Position numbers and translations under genes: made by a program. This document shows positions 62,951 through 64,000 of a DNA stretch of 64,000 bases, piece after piece; the first letter of the stretch is position 1, and every line of letters begins with the position of its first letter. Location of the stretch: positions 1,798,001 to 1,862,000 of the forward strand of contig OX392538.1 in the NCBI GenBank assembly GCA_947623455.1. The letters run 5' to 3'. Below the pieces are notes generated by a model. The model was not told the origin of the DNA. It saw nothing but the letters and a program-made list of their open reading frames with translations, and searched no databases. The stretch comes from Mimachlamys varia (taxonomy: Eukaryota; Mollusca; Bivalvia; Pectinida; Pectinidae).

Positions 62951-64000
62951 CTGGAACCACACAGGGATACAACAGTTCTATACATTACTCCAGCTTATCG
63001 GTGATAACATCCCATAATACAGCTTAAATTTTATTTTTTCATCATTAACATTTCATATTTTAAATCTGAAACATATATATACACCACATGGCTGTACCGA
63101 GTTAATCCTGGTGTAACACTTAATTATTTTACTGCCCACTCTCAGCATTTAAGCGAATAAAAAGAGCTGCACTAAGTACGTAGAATGATAAAATCTATAG
63201 CTGGTCAGTACCTATCATTACCATAATCAAACAATGTAAACAAGTGAAAAATCAACACGAAAAAAGATGAAAACTTTTAAATCTTTAGTGAGAGTAAAAC
63301 ATTGGTGATTACTTATAAAACAGACTCAGTGATTGTTGTAAACATTGGTGAGTTATTGTAAAACATCTGTGAATGGTGGGAAATATATATTAATAAACTA
63401 ACAATGAATTAGGTATATACAGCATGTAACACTGCCATCTCTCTGATACTCAAACAATACGGCCACAACTAAAAATATGTTTGTTTTGTGGAACCTACAC
63501 AATATCTTATTTATTTTGAGAATTTTTACATCCTCACATGGCCTTACAACCTTCGGTGGACGAGAAAAGATAGGAAAGAGAGGAGAAGGGATAAAGTATG
63601 TAGGAGGAAAGACACGGGGAATGGGTTGAGAGGGTGGATATAGGAGTTGTCTAGCCTAACAACCTACTTGGTCGCTAAAGTTTGGATGACGACCCCTTAG
63701 CCTAAAGTTGTCCCACCAAGAAAACGGTGGGCAAACACAATATCAAAAAAATATTGTTTTACAAACAGATTTTAAAAGACATAAAAAGCTTCAAAAAAAT
63801 AAAGAAAATAAAAAGAATAGAAGGGGCAATCTACATCAACATCGTTGGTTGTCCGACTGAGTATAGATTTACACTAAACAAACTTATTTTTAACGCTGGC
63901 CTTAAACACGTGACACAGTCACCTCTCTGATGACTGTATATCAGTTTATTGACAGGTACAAAGGGAGCTAATTACAGGTAGGTGACCACTACATGTCCAC
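62951..64000 (-). other. Upstream intron, possible dispersed element at 63,530-63,930
   Basis: 'cttcggtggacgagaaaag' and 'cctaacaacctacttggtcg' look like part of a dispersed repeat, but I could not define ends. No further exon of the dynein gene was recognised. Confidence 0.4.

Overview
The window is animal nuclear DNA, very probably from a bivalve mollusc of the scallop/oyster kind. The evidence is many short exons with GT-AG introns, dispersed elements of types common in bivalve genomes (repeats built on 'gtgaccttgacctttgacc' with a 'ccaatatgtcgcctttcagg' tail, 'aagaggccaaatgggcct' elements, a GGGCCC-ended MITE, tRNA-derived SINEs), and no bacterial gene organisation. The species call is inference.

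One gene fills the window. It is a dynein-heavy-chain-family gene on the minus strand, read from about 62.95 kb down to 35 and open at both ends. I traced 52 exons (8,472 coding bases, about 2,824 codons) whose splice phases join without a stop or frameshift. In gene order they encode the DHC_N2 tail/linker (exons 1-16, 62.9-52.3 kb), AAA1 (exons 17-22, Walker A at 51.6 kb), AAA2 (exons 23-30, Walker A at 41.6 kb), AAA3 (exons 31-39, Walker A at 26.1 kb), a Ser/Thr/Glu-rich insert of about 240 residues (exons 40-44), AAA4 (exons 45-51, degenerate Walker A at 8 kb) and the start of the coiled-coil stalk (exon 52). The N-terminal tail and AAA5/AAA6/C-terminus lie outside. AAA1 has an intact P-loop, but its Walker B reads FDD where dyneins have FDE, and AAA4 is degenerate. 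A non-canonical DNHD1-like protein therefore fits better than a standard axonemal or cytoplasmic dynein.

The introns are exceptional: roughly half the window is tandem repeat. Two arrays are near 10 kb each: a 31-bp unit (11.3-21.3 kb, 323 copies in exact register) and a 72-bp unit (31.4-40.8 kb, about 129 copies). About a dozen arrays are made of copies of an exon-intron junction of this gene. Each repeat carries the last bases of an exon plus its GT donor, or the AG acceptor plus the first bases of an exon. These junction-seeded minisatellites duplicate splice sites from 2 to 323 times and are the main finding.

Other content is scattered transposon relics (MITEs, a foldback element, two tRNA-derived SINEs) and AT-rich intron sequence. 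No second protein gene, RNA gene or CRISPR array is supported.
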